Part shown: in pieces, positions 7,680 through 15,562 of the stretch | Layout of the letters: the number at the start of each line of letters is the position of its first letter | How positions within the stretch are numbered: the stretch's first letter is position 1 | Source: Syntrophomonadaceae bacterium | GTDB lineage: Bacteria; Bacillota; Dethiobacteria; DTU022; UBA8154 | Direction: 5' to 3' | NCBI GenBank assembly: GCA_003556225.1 | Contig: PWRN01000069.1 | Location: 1 to 33,637 of the forward strand | Length of the DNA: 33,637 nt | Made by a program: the position numbers and the translations under genes | The notes under the pieces: model-generated | The model's database searches: none | What the model saw: only the letters and a program-made list of their open reading frames with translations | Told to the model about the DNA's origin: nothing

Positions 7680-8836
7680 AGCAGATCACCTCCCCAGAGG
7701 GGTTCTTTTTGTTCTCCCGGCGATACCTGCTCGAAGTACGCCAATCCCCGTTCAAGCATGGCAGGCGTCAAATCGAGCCCTCCGGCCAGGTTGAATTCCA
7801 GGACTTTGCCCTGAAAACCATGCTGCTGTAGGGCGGACCGGATCTCCTGGGCGAAAATCCCCCCGGCCCCGGCCGAGAGATTCCGATCGAGCACAATGAT
7901 CTGTTCGACCGCTGTATTTTCCAACAGCTGATAAAGTTCCGCTCCCGGGAAGGGTCGAAAGAGCTTGAGGCGAATCAGGCCGACCTTTCCTCGTTTCCTG
8001 TTCAGATCGGGAAGGGCGCTCTGCACCGTTTGTGCCGGGGCACCCGCAGCAATCAATACGGTTTCTGCTTGAGCCAGGCCAAAGGACTCCAGAAAGGTAA
8101 AACTTCGTGCGAACACCTTTTGAAAGCTCGTTTCCAGCTCCCCCAGCAACCGGGGAACGGTTTTCATGGCCCGGTGGCGGCTCCTGGCCAGGGTGGTCAT
8201 GACCTGGGAAGTTACCAGGGGCTGCAGGTTAACGGGTTCCGGGGCAGGCAAAGCGGGTTCCCCGGGTGGAGGGGGCAGAAATTCGTCCACTCGTTCCTGG
8301 TCCGGAAGATCCAGGATTTCGTAGATGTGAGAAAGGGCAAAACCGTCATAGATGACCATGCAGGGTATCCTGGTGGTTTCGGCGACATAGAAAGCGACGA
8401 GGACCGTGTCGAGGATTTCTTGCACGCTGGAACAGTAGAACTGGATCCAGCCTGTATCCCTTTGCGACAGGCTGTCACCCTGGTCGGGTTCCAGGCACCA
8501 GGGCGCTCCGATGGCCCGGTTCACATTCACCATGACCAGGGGCAGGCGGGCCCCGGCGGCCCAGTGCAGCAGTTCATGCATGTAGGCCAGCCCGTGAGAA
8601 GCGGAAGCGGTAAATGATCGGGCGCCGGCCGAAGCCGCGCCTATCAGATATGACATGGCAGAATACTCGGATTCTACCACGACAAAATCCCCTGCAAAGG
8701 TCCCCTCCGCCCACATCTGGGCCAGGGTTTCAATTAAAGAGGTTTGGGGGGTGATCGGGTAAGCCGAAACCACCTGGACACGGGCCAGCTTGACGGCCCA
8801 GGCTGCAGCCTGGTTACCGCTCAACAGCATCTGCAT
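7676..8836 (-). CDS. porA: 2-Oxoacid:ferredoxin oxidoreductase, alpha subunit
   Basis: A 386-residue alpha chain. The N-terminal VVSAYPITPQTSLIE motif and VVVESEYSAMSYLIGAASAGARSFTASASHGL are the conserved pyrimidine-binding and transketolase-like segments. The VNVNRAIGAPWCLEPDQGDSLSQRDTGWIQFYC stretch matches PorA-type chains, and the C-terminal part (GLIRLKLFRPFP...IIVLDRN) is the transketolase C domain. It overlaps the upstream flavoprotein-ferredoxin gene by 23 bases and porB by four, so the three are translated from one message. Substrate specificity is not readable by eye. Confidence 0.92.
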   Translation of the reverse strand: MQMLLSGNQAAAWAVKLARVQVVSAYPITPQTSLIETLAQMWAEGTFAGDFVVVESEYSAMSYLIGAASAGARSFTASASHGLAYMHELLHWAAGARLPLVMVNVNRAIGAPWCLEPDQGDSLSQRDTGWIQFYCSSVQEILDTVLVAFYVAETTRIPCMVIYDGFALSHIYEILDLPDQERVDEFLPPPPGEPALPAPEPVNLQPLVTSQVMTTLARSRHRAMKTVPRLLGELETSFQKVFARSFTFLESFGLAQAETVLIAAGAPAQTVQSALPDLNRKRGKVGLIRLKLFRPFPGAELYQLLENTAVEQIIVLDRNLSAGAGGIFAQEIRSALQQHGFQGKVLEFNLAGGLDLTPAMLERGLAYFEQVSPGEQKEPLWGGDLL

Positions 8837-10514
8837 CGCTTTTCAGCTCCTTCATCTCCAGAACTCCTGCCGGACACTCCGCGGCACAAATGCCGCAACC
8901 CTTGCAGTAATCAAGGAGAATCTCGTACTCTCCACTCTCTTTTTCCACGGCGACATCGGGGCAAAAGAACCAGCAGATCCCGCAGTGGCTGCATAAACCA
9001 CAGCTAAAACAGCGCGCGGCTTCTTCCCGGGGAACGTCACTGCGTCCCCGGTGGGGGTAATAGTGAGGTGCAAGCTGTTCATAGCTCACCGGGGGAGCTT
9101 TTAAGATCTGCGCTTCGTCTTTGCCAAAAAAATCATGCCCGTACCCTTTTCCGTAGAAGCGCTCCAGGAGATGCCGGGCGGCCAGCCTTCCGCCGGCGAT
9201 GGCAAGGGCGATGTTTTGAGGGCCCGTTACAGCATCCCCCGCGGCAAGACAAAGACTCCCCCGCTCCGGGCACACTGCGGGAAGCTCCAGGATTTGAAAC
9301 AGGTTCTCCTCAACGCCGGGCTGCATGGGGGGCAGATTTTGCGGAAACAGATCGTTTAGCCCGCTCTCGCTGCCCGCCGCCAAAACGACTGCCGTACAGG
9401 ATAGGGTATAATCGGAACCGGTGAGATCGTGAAGCTCCTCTTCCCGGCGCGAAGGTCGGGTTTTAATCACGCGCACGCCTTCCAGCGCGCTTTCACCATA
9501 AAGGCTCAAGGGTCGTGTGTGGAAAAGGAAGCGCACCCCTGCCGCTTCAGCTGCTCTTATTTCCGATTCATGGGCCAGTAGGGCCTCCCTGCCCCGGCGG
9601 TAAACGACCCAAACATCTGCGGCCCCCTGGCGACGTAGGGCGGATGCAGCATCCAGGGCGGCATTTCCTCCTCCGATGACGAGAACCCGCCCCTTGTTTT
9701 GGATTAAACCCCGCTCCCCATCCAGGTAGAGGTTTCGCAAGAAATCCAGGGCATTGTAAACACCTGGCAACCTTTCTCCCGGGATCCCGAGAAAACGCCT
9801 CTTTTGTGCTCCAACTGTCAGCAAGACGGCATCAAAGGAATCCGTCAGCATTTTCAGGTTATCGCCTGCAGCCACCTCTATACCGGTGACAAAGGATACG
9901 CCGGCCTGCTGTAACAGGCCCAATTCCTGCTGGAGAATCTCCCTGGGCAGCCGCTCCGGGGGGATCCCTGTGGCCAGCAAACCTCCTGCCGCAGGAAGCT
10001 TTTCAAAAACCTGCACATTCACACCCAGACGGTTGAGGTAATAGGCCGCGCTTAAGCCGGTTGGCCCAGAGCCGATCACCGCAACGCTTTTCGCTGCACC
10101 CTGAACCCCGGGTTGGATACCCTCAAAGGGACGAAACTGGATCTTTCCTGCTTTTCCCTGTTCCAGTTTCCACAAACCGATAGCTTTTTCCAACTCCCTG
10201 ATGTCCAGCCCTTCATCGTAGAAGCTCCTGTTGCAGTTTTCCTGGCAGTACCCGTAGCAGGCATATCCAGTCAAAGCCGGGAAGGGATTATAGCGTTCCA
10301 TCACATTCCAGGCGCCGCTCCAATCCTCCTCCTGCAGCTTTTGCATCCAGTGGGGAATACCGTTACCCAGGGGACAGTCCTGGCGGCAGGGGGCCGGTTT
10401 TTCTTCCCGTACCGGGGTCAAAAACCGCCAGAAACCCGTGTGGTTAACCAGGGTAGGCTCCAGTCCCCTGGATATCACAAAATCGATTCCCAGGACATTA
10501 TCCGGCGCAGGCAT
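8814..10514 (-). CDS. GltD/NfnB-like NAD(P)-flavoprotein fused to a 2x[4Fe-4S] ferredoxin (PorD-like) domain
   Basis: About 566 residues. The N-terminal Fe-S helical domain of the GltD/dihydropyrimidine dehydrogenase type carries C43, C47, C86, C90 and C94 (CRQDCPLGNGIP ... CYGYCQENC). An FAD site follows (VIGSGPTGLSAAYYL, about 147-160), then an NAD(P) site (VLVIGGGNAALDAASAL) and a LAAGDAVTGPQNIALAIAGGRLAA FAD loop. The C-terminal PorD-like domain has CX2CX2CX3CP at 508-518, with extra cysteines at 502 and 505, and CX2CX2CX3CP at 537-547. It replaces the small ferredoxin delta subunit of Por-type enzymes and adds a pyridine-nucleotide-linked flavoprotein. I infer that it takes electrons from the oxidoreductase core and passes them to or from NAD(P). 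The start is ATG 10514 after GGAGGTG (7-base spacing), inside the end of porG (17-base overlap). Confidence 0.88.
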   Translation of the reverse strand: MPAPDNVLGIDFVISRGLEPTLVNHTGFWRFLTPVREEKPAPCRQDCPLGNGIPHWMQKLQEEDWSGAWNVMERYNPFPALTGYACYGYCQENCNRSFYDEGLDIRELEKAIGLWKLEQGKAGKIQFRPFEGIQPGVQGAAKSVAVIGSGPTGLSAAYYLNRLGVNVQVFEKLPAAGGLLATGIPPERLPREILQQELGLLQQAGVSFVTGIEVAAGDNLKMLTDSFDAVLLTVGAQKRRFLGIPGERLPGVYNALDFLRNLYLDGERGLIQNKGRVLVIGGGNAALDAASALRRQGAADVWVVYRRGREALLAHESEIRAAEAAGVRFLFHTRPLSLYGESALEGVRVIKTRPSRREEELHDLTGSDYTLSCTAVVLAAGSESGLNDLFPQNLPPMQPGVEENLFQILELPAVCPERGSLCLAAGDAVTGPQNIALAIAGGRLAARHLLERFYGKGYGHDFFGKDEAQILKAPPVSYEQLAPHYYPHRGRSDVPREEAARCFSCGLCSHCGICWFFCPDVAVEKESGEYEILLDYCKGCGICAAECPAGVLEMKELKSDADAVER

Positions 10515-11085
10515 CCAGGAACACCTCCTCAACCGCGTGATAACCTCTTTGCACGGCCTCAATATTTGCCGGTACATGCCTCGTTACCTTGCGCTGGATG
10601 ATCTCCTGCATGGTTTTCGGTTCTCCCAGGGATAAGACGCGCGCCAGGGCGCCCACCATCGCCATGCTCACCAGGGGCATTCCTGAGGAAAGCAGCCCCA
10701 GGTCCGCGGCAATACGGGTAGCATCCAGGGCAAAAACCCGGCGATTGTTTACTTCCTCGATCCAGCTCTGCAGCGCGGCTCCCTGGCCGTTCAAGAGCAG
10801 CAAGCCTCCTTGCTGCAGCCCTTCAAGCACCGCGGCCCGGGGCAGATCTGTGTCGAATCCTACAGCGCAGTAAGGTTCATAGATGCGACATCGCGGCAGA
10901 CAGCTTTCTCGGCTGTAGCGAACGAAAGCGATCACGGGAGCACCCCGGCGTTCTGCGCCGAAAAAAGGGAAGGACTGGGGCATGTAGCCGCTTTGAAAAG
11001 CGATCTCTGCAACCAGGTTCGCGGCTAAAACAACACCCTGTCCACCCCTGCCGTGCAAACGTATTTCCACCACGTCATTCGACAT
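10498..11085 (-). CDS. porG: 2-Oxoacid:ferredoxin oxidoreductase, gamma subunit
   Basis: A 195-residue gamma chain of the POR/KOR type: EIRLHGRGGQGVVLAANLVAEIAFQSG at the N-terminus (the CoA/pyrophosphate-binding GRGGQG loop), SFPFFGAERRGAPVIAFVRYS and a late ALARVLSLGEPKTMQEIIQRK. It is the first gene of the operon porG, flavoprotein-ferredoxin fusion, porA, porB. GGGGAGG precedes the ATG. The upstream region has a plausible promoter and a small inverted repeat in the leader. Confidence 0.92.
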   Translation of the reverse strand: MSNDVVEIRLHGRGGQGVVLAANLVAEIAFQSGYMPQSFPFFGAERRGAPVIAFVRYSRESCLPRCRIYEPYCAVGFDTDLPRAAVLEGLQQGGLLLLNGQGAALQSWIEEVNNRRVFALDATRIAADLGLLSSGMPLVSMAMVGALARVLSLGEPKTMQEIIQRKVTRHVPANIEAVQRGYHAVEEVFLDACAG

Positions 11086-11103
11086 CGAAAAGCCTCCCCT
11101 CGG

Positions 11104-11163
11104 ACTTCATGCCCACGTGAAGTGAAAATTTTCTGTATATTTATCTTAGCATATTTCCTGCAA
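11104..11163 (-). promoter_or_regulatory. Probable promoter and leader inverted repeat of the porG operon
   Basis: On the minus strand, TTGCAG (11163-11158), an 18-base spacer and TATACA (11139-11134) form a moderate promoter directly after the MoaD-like gene's terminator. Between the expected start site and the ribosome binding site lies ACTTCA-N8-TGAAGT (11104-11123), a small inverted repeat that could be an operator. Confidence 0.45.
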
Positions 11164-11201
11164 AATAAAAAGCTACTTCCGGCGAACGGCGAAGCAGCTT
11201 T
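11162..11201 (-). terminator. Rho-independent terminator after the MoaD-like gene
   Basis: On the minus strand, an 11-bp stem (11201-11191 pairing with 11179-11169, one G-T pair) with an 11-base loop is followed at once by TTTTTATTTT. It sits 21 bases after the MoaD-like stop and separates it from the porG operon. Confidence 0.85.
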
Positions 11202-11221
11202 GTCTTGGAGCAACACACGGT

Positions 11222-11530
11222 TCATTGTTCATCTTGCCGGGTCTTAGCATCTCCCTTGGTATCATAAAAGCCCAGCCAGAAACGGTGCACCGAAGGGATA
11301 CCCGGAGGGACAAAAGCCACCCGGTCACCATCCTCCAGGGGCGTAGACAAGGGGTGGATCAGGTTATTAATAAAAACCACTTCCACGTCTTCCTTGGGAA
11401 TGTCCAGTGCCTGGCGCAAATCTTCCGCGGTCATGGGTTGCTCAAACCTGTACTGCTGTGGATTATCCCATCCCCTCTCCTTAAAAAGGAAATAAAGCTT
11501 GGCAAAGGCTTTGACCGTAATTTCCGGCAT
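11222..11530 (-). CDS. MoaD/ThiS-like ubiquitin-fold protein lacking the terminal Gly-Gly
   Basis: A 102-residue protein with the beta-grasp pattern of MoaD/ThiS: VKAFAKLYFLF at the start, TAEDLRQALDI helix, VEVVFINN strand, and LEDGDRVAFVPPG near residue 75. In true sulfur carriers the chain ends soon after this point in Gly-Gly. Here it continues for about 25 residues (PSVHRFWLGFYDTKG...) and ends without glycines, so C-terminal thiocarboxylation is not expected unless the tail is removed. MoaD-like proteins with such tails occur in anaerobes, sometimes near tungsten or molybdenum enzymes; none is adjacent here. AAGGAGG stands eight to nine bases before the ATG. It is expressed separately from the porG operon because of the terminator between them. 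Confidence 0.75.
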   Translation of the reverse strand: MPEITVKAFAKLYFLFKERGWDNPQQYRFEQPMTAEDLRQALDIPKEDVEVVFINNLIHPLSTPLEDGDRVAFVPPGIPSVHRFWLGFYDTKGDAKTRQDEQ

Positions 11531-11824
11531 AACTGTGCGCCTCCTTGATTATAACGAACATGAAAAGATAATTCATTTTACCATAAATATCGAAATACAA
11601 AAAGATCCGGCGATTCCTGCTGCTCAGGCTTCTACAGAAAGCAGCTATAGTTTCCTTTAAACCGGAATAGAAGGCACAAAGGCGTTCTTGATTTGCGCCA
11701 CAGCACAAAAGGTCATTCCTGGTAATACCCGGATACACCCGCGGATTACCCCTTCTAGCTAAAGTCGATCTTTCAGAAGAAAAGCATGCATATCATGCCG
11801 ATTATGCGTTATTCAAGATGGAGG

Positions 11825-11897
11825 CGGCTTTGCTGAGACCCCTGCGCGCCTATTGATGCAGGCAAATCCTATGTTCGCTAAGGGCAAGCAGGGAAAC
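11825..11897 (-). repeat. Dispersed 73-bp repeat, copy A
   Basis: Matches copy B (23749-23821) at 61 of 73 positions with no gaps; weaker similarity extends upstream to about 11811. Both copies have the same orientation and lie upstream of a minus-strand gene. Not linked to any transposase or known element by eye. Confidence 0.8.
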
Positions 11898-11945
11898 AAG
11901 GGTTTATGTCTGAGTAAGCTTGATAACCAAGTATATACAGATTTG

Positions 11946-11987
11946 CTAAAAAACCCAGGCAGCAGCAAGAATCCTGCTGCTGCCTGG
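11946..11987 (-). terminator. Rho-independent terminator after gctB
   Basis: A perfect 13-bp stem, CCAGGCAGCAGCA (11955-11967) with TGCTGCTGCCTGG (11975-11987), and a 7-base loop. On the minus strand the stem is followed by G then TTTTTT. It lies about 80 bases past the gctB stop. Confidence 0.88.
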
Positions 11988-12066
11988 CCCCGATCATCAA
12001 GAGGTGTACGGCAGCCCGAACGTATCTTCGTGCAGGCCCGTCCGCAATTAATACCCTGTACTTCTT

Positions 12067-12846
12067 TCAACGCGTAACCCGTTTTAAGAAGTAGCCCTCC
12101 GGATCAATTTCTTCTTTTAAGAGCTTTAAATCCTGTTCTGTCGGCACGGCCATTTCCTTCACGTTCTCATCCATGAGCAGTTCAAAGGAGACGTTGTCCT
12201 GGACTTCTGCGGGTGTCTTGCCGGGGGCCACTTCCAAAAGTTTCATTCTCCTTGTTTCCTCATCAAAGCCAAAGAGCGCATGTTGGGTGATCACCCTGTA
12301 AGGCCCTGAGCCCATTACCCCGGCTTTTTCCCGGTAATCCGGGGAGCCATCCCCAAATCCGATGCTGGTCACAAAGTCTACCTGCTGGACAAACCTCCTT
12401 TTCTCCAGGGCCATAATCACGATGGTTTTCTCGCAATTGGCGGCCATGGCTCCGGCCCCACCACTCCCCGGAAATCGAATATTGGGTTTTTCGTAAACGT
12501 CACCTTCCAGGTGTGAACAGACATTGCCATACATGTCAATCTGCGCCCCACCAATAAATGCGTAATCGGCGAATCCCCGTTGGGTTAGCTCGAAAACCGC
12601 GCAGAGACCCTTCAAATAGCAGGCTTTGCGGGCGGCCCGGGTATCACCCACGGACAGGGGCATCCCGATTTCCAGGATAGGAGCCAGGGACCCTGCTTCG
12701 TAAATCATGTAAAGGTTGGGCGCATGGGTTAGCTGGGCATGCATGGCAGCAATAATCGGTAAGCCCGTACCTACAAAGACAATCTTTTCATCTTCCAAGA
12801 CCCTGGAGCCTGTATAAGAAATCATTTCCACGGCACTGTATTCCAT
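12067..12846 (-). CDS. gctB: CoA-transferase family I, beta subunit (glutaconate CoA-transferase type)
   Basis: About 259 residues. Family I CoA-transferase fold with VFVGTGLPIIAAMHAQLTHAP, then MIYEAGSLAP, where E50 is the probable catalytic glutamate that forms the CoA thioester (as Glu54 does in Acidaminococcus GctB). GGAQIDMYGNVCSH, RFPGSGGAGAMAA and VDFVTSIGFGDG follow. It moves CoA between acyl-CoA and a free dicarboxylate or related acid; glutaconate is the best-known substrate, but relatives act on other acids. GGGAGG lies just before the ATG at 12846; a start 15 bases upstream would place the ribosome binding site inside the gene. gctA is directly upstream (86-base gap). Confidence 0.85.
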   Translation of the reverse strand: MEYSAVEMISYTGSRVLEDEKIVFVGTGLPIIAAMHAQLTHAPNLYMIYEAGSLAPILEIGMPLSVGDTRAARKACYLKGLCAVFELTQRGFADYAFIGGAQIDMYGNVCSHLEGDVYEKPNIRFPGSGGAGAMAANCEKTIVIMALEKRRFVQQVDFVTSIGFGDGSPDYREKAGVMGSGPYRVITQHALFGFDEETRRMKLLEVAPGKTPAEVQDNVSFELLMDENVKEMAVPTEQDLKLLKEEIDPEGYFLKRVTR

Positions 12847-12932
12847 AAAAATACCTCCCATCGTATCAAGTATTGTTTTTCCGCATCGGGGTTAATCCGG
12901 TTGCATGCAGTTGGTCATTTATCTATCCTTGG

Positions 12933-13988
12933 TTAGAGGATAACAGGTTGGGCACCGTCCATCTTCCGCAGCTTTAGCAGATTTTTATACCCGATTTTTT
13001 CCAAAAAATCATCAGAGGTTTCACAGCTAAAAATGTATTCCTCGAAATATTTCTTCAAGCCATCCCGCTTGCCCGTTTTCCTGAATTCGTCACAAATTCC
13101 TCGATAATACCGCAGGTGATCCATGTCGAACCAGTAATTGCCGTAACAGGCCCCGGGGTAGGAAGCAAAAGGCTGTTCCACGACTGCATCAACGGCCGGA
13201 TAAGGTATCTCTGTCAGGTTCGGGTAAGACCGAATAGACTCTGTCGGAATAATTGCTTCAGTCGTCATGATCGTATGGATTGAAGCCAGGGCGATTTCCT
13301 GGCAGGTACACTGGGCACCGAATATCCGGGCATTCCCATATATATCCGCGGCAGTAACGTTGACCAGCCCGACATCGGGATGGCAGGCCGGGACCAGGTA
13401 TACATTCTCCCCGCTAAAAGGGCACTCCACCATTTTCCCCCGGTTTGTCAGCTCCATATCCGTTCCCCCATGGTCTCGCACGGGCAAAAACGGGATCCCC
13501 ATGGCGGCCGCTTTGAACCGGGCAGACATACCGTAATTGGTGTAGTCATCCAGCTGGATCTTGCCGCTGGTGTTCAGGTATCGCAACAAAGGAGCAATAC
13601 CGATAATTTCATATCCCCACCAGGCCAGTTCCGCACGCTTGATGGAGACCCGATCTGGATCAACAATCATGGCCCCGGCAAGCCACTCACAGCAGATCGA
13701 ATTGGATTGAAAAGAAAGGGTTAAATCCCTGGCGCCTTGCCTGATAATTTCCTGGATGATCGCGGCGGGAATTCTCGTGTTCACGAAACCTCCGATGCCG
13801 ATATTGATGCCGTCTTTAATATGTTTCTGCACGGCTTCTTTGAGTGTCATGCTTTTGTCGACCAGGGCTTTTGATTTAGCCACGGCCTTTTTTCTGGCCT
13901 CACGGGGTGTCGGGCCCCAGTACTCAGCAGGCTTTGGATCATATTGAATCCGGGATATGTTCTTTATCTTGGAACTCGTTTCGCTCAC
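12933..13988 (-). CDS. gctA: CoA-transferase family I, alpha subunit (glutaconate CoA-transferase type)
   Basis: A 351-residue alpha chain, longer than the usual 320. The first 45 residues (DPKPAEYWGPTPREARKKAV) are an extension before the canonical SMTLKEAVQKHIKDGINIGIGGFVNTRIP opening. Later segments are LTLSFQSNSICCEWLAG, AELAWWGYEIIGIAPLLRYL, GIPFLPVRDHGGTDM, NVYLVPACHPDVGLVNVTAADIYGNARIFG and the C-terminal PGACYGNYWFDMDHLRYY. It pairs with gctB to form the heteromeric enzyme. The start is GTG 13988 with AGGAGG seven bases upstream. A promoter about 210 bases upstream implies a long leader. Confidence 0.85.
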   Translation of the reverse strand: MSETSSKIKNISRIQYDPKPAEYWGPTPREARKKAVAKSKALVDKSMTLKEAVQKHIKDGINIGIGGFVNTRIPAAIIQEIIRQGARDLTLSFQSNSICCEWLAGAMIVDPDRVSIKRAELAWWGYEIIGIAPLLRYLNTSGKIQLDDYTNYGMSARFKAAAMGIPFLPVRDHGGTDMELTNRGKMVECPFSGENVYLVPACHPDVGLVNVTAADIYGNARIFGAQCTCQEIALASIHTIMTTEAIIPTESIRSYPNLTEIPYPAVDAVVEQPFASYPGACYGNYWFDMDHLRYYRGICDEFRKTGKRDGLKKYFEEYIFSCETSDDFLEKIGYKNLLKLRKMDGAQPVIL

Positions 13989-14416
13989 TTCATGACCTCC
14001 TTTTCAAGCATCACGTTGTTGCCAGGAAAAGACGTGTATCTTTTTTTGTGGGAGAAGTTCTGAAATACATCCCATTTTGCAGCAGCAGGGTCATTGTATG
14101 CATATCATTTTACGTATAACCACCTCCCGAAAGGTTCTTATGGTTCAATCATTGATCTCCAGGCTGGTGCGCTGGGGCTACAATAACACCGGGCCTGTCT
14201 CATTATATAGAATATTTTGTTATTCTGTAAGTTCTTTATTTTTAAGCATTTCCCTGCCTCCACAAGCAAAAACGAAAAAAGTTCTGCAAAAGGGCTATCA
14301 TATCTCTAAACGCTTCTCGTCCTTATTCCTTGTAAGAGACAAAATAAAAGACCATAGGGCGGTTTTCTTCTCTGACCCTTGGTCCGCATGGCTCGGGGTT
14401 TCCAGCTCTTCTAGCG
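13989..14416 (-). promoter_or_regulatory. Promoter and long leader of gctA-gctB
   Basis: On the minus strand, CTTACA (14231-14226), an 18-base spacer and TATAAT (14207-14202). The transcript would have a leader of roughly 205 bases. Within it, CAGGC...GCCTG and GGTG...CACC arms can form a two-step hairpin at about 14153-14191, and a GGGAGGTGG followed by a five-codon mini-ORF is visible near 14110-14130. No known riboswitch was recognised. The rest, up to the methyltransferase stop at 14417, shows no gene and no clear terminator. Confidence 0.5.
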
Positions 14417-15292
14417 TTAATCTCGCTGCGTTTTTTCGGCGCTGAACAACCCGTATCCGACCAGCTCCTGGCGATAGAGGTCGCGCTGGCTGCAAGCAAA
14501 AAGGTAATGATCGGTTTCCACTCTGGAGGTCAGGCCAAAAGGTTTTAAAAGGTAAAAAAAGGGAAGCGTTAGCGTGCCCAGGCGATATACATCACGGACG
14601 CTTTTTGCGACTTCGCCTGTCTTATCTACATAACGAAGATTCGTGAAGCCGCTCTTCTTTAAGGCCTCTACAATTTCCTCTTTCGTGGACCATCCGTTCA
14701 TTTTAACACCCCGGCAGAAATTACGGGCCAGCTGGAACTCTTCCTCTGCTTTAAGCTCGCGCAGTAAAAAAGCATCAGAAACGGCAACCCGTCCTCCCGG
14801 CTTTAAGATACGATGCATCTCTGAAAAAAACCGTTCCGGCTCCGGGTACGAGTAACAAAAACTTTCGATGGCAAACGCTTTATCGAAAGATGCATCTGCA
14901 AAGCCGGTATCGAAGTAATTCTTTGCATGAAAAGTGGCTTTCTTTGCAACTCCCCTGGCCGCAGCATATTTTTTCGCCTGGTTAACCTGCACAGAGGATA
15001 GCGTGATCCCGACAAACTCCGCCTCCGTTTCCTGGGCCAGCCAGATCGAAGCCCCGCCTACACCGCACCCGGCGTCCAGAATTACATCCCCGGCGCCGGG
15101 CTCAAGCAAGGCGGCCATTTCCCTGTACTGGTTTAAAAGCGCCTCTCTTTTTGTGCGGGTGTTTTCATCCCAAAAACCGTAATGCAGCGCCAGGCTATTT
15201 CTATCGGAATAAAAAAGGGTATACCACTTCTGGGTTTTATCATATAGTTCTTCCACAACCTGGCTGTTATGAGAAAAGAAAGGCCTGTTCAC
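14417..15292 (-). CDS. SAM-dependent class I methyltransferase (small-molecule type)
   Basis: About 291 residues. Motif I is DVILDAGCGVGGASIWLAQ near residue 93, followed by EFVGITLSSVQVNQAKKYAAARGV, ASFDKAFAIESFCYSYPEPERFFSEMHRILKPGGRVAVSDAF (motifs II-III). The N-terminal YDKTQKWYTLFYSDRNSLALHYGFWDE segment resembles tocopherol/sterol- and cyclopropane-type methyltransferases that act on lipid or small-molecule acceptors. The C-terminus is a cap region. The substrate is unknown. The start is taken as GTG 15292, nine bases after AAGGGGGA; GTG 15301 would leave almost no spacing. It is divergent from the MetH-activation-like gene. Confidence 0.82.
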   Translation of the reverse strand: MNRPFFSHNSQVVEELYDKTQKWYTLFYSDRNSLALHYGFWDENTRTKREALLNQYREMAALLEPGAGDVILDAGCGVGGASIWLAQETEAEFVGITLSSVQVNQAKKYAAARGVAKKATFHAKNYFDTGFADASFDKAFAIESFCYSYPEPERFFSEMHRILKPGGRVAVSDAFLLRELKAEEEFQLARNFCRGVKMNGWSTKEEIVEALKKSGFTNLRYVDKTGEVAKSVRDVYRLGTLTLPFFYLLKPFGLTSRVETDHYLFACSQRDLYRQELVGYGLFSAEKTQRD

Positions 15293-15400
15293 TCTCTTCA
15301 CTCCCCCTTGGCCTAATCTCTAACCTGTTCAGCAGTGTCCATAATTGATCATTCTACACTTATCGCATTATTCCTGCAATTCACACAAACTAGAACTTTG

Positions 15401-15520
15401 CCGTAAAGGGGAGGCCTCAAAACCTTACGGGATATTTCAGCGCCGTGCGTCCCCGGCACTTTTCGTGATGACACATTTCTTGATCATATGCCTTGAACTT
15501 TTTACTCAATGGAGTATAAT
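15401..15520 (+). promoter_or_regulatory. Promoter of the MetH-activation-like gene, with upstream inverted repeat
   Basis: TTGAAC (15493-15498), a 16-base spacer and TATAAT (15515-15520). Upstream, CCGTAAAGG (15401-15409) and CCTTACGG (15423-15430) form an inverted repeat with a one-base bulge between the two divergent genes. Confidence 0.7.
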
Positions 15521-15562
15521 ACAACTACTTCTTATCTTTAAGGAAAGCGGAGGTTTTTCTTC

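Larger units (their letters stand above)
11531..12066. other. Gene-free region before the MoaD-like gene
   Basis: No convincing coding sequence. It holds, from right to left on the minus strand: the gctB terminator (11946-11987), one copy of a 73-bp dispersed repeat (11825-11897), about 240 bases without an obvious signal, and an extended -10 element TGGTAAAAT (minus strand, 11583-11575), which probably starts the MoaD-like transcript. Confidence 0.6.

Noticed and set aside
11481-11738. Minus-strand frame of 85 codons overlapping the MoaD-like gene
   Set aside because: Overlaps a gene with a strong ribosome binding site, has none itself, and shows no family pattern.
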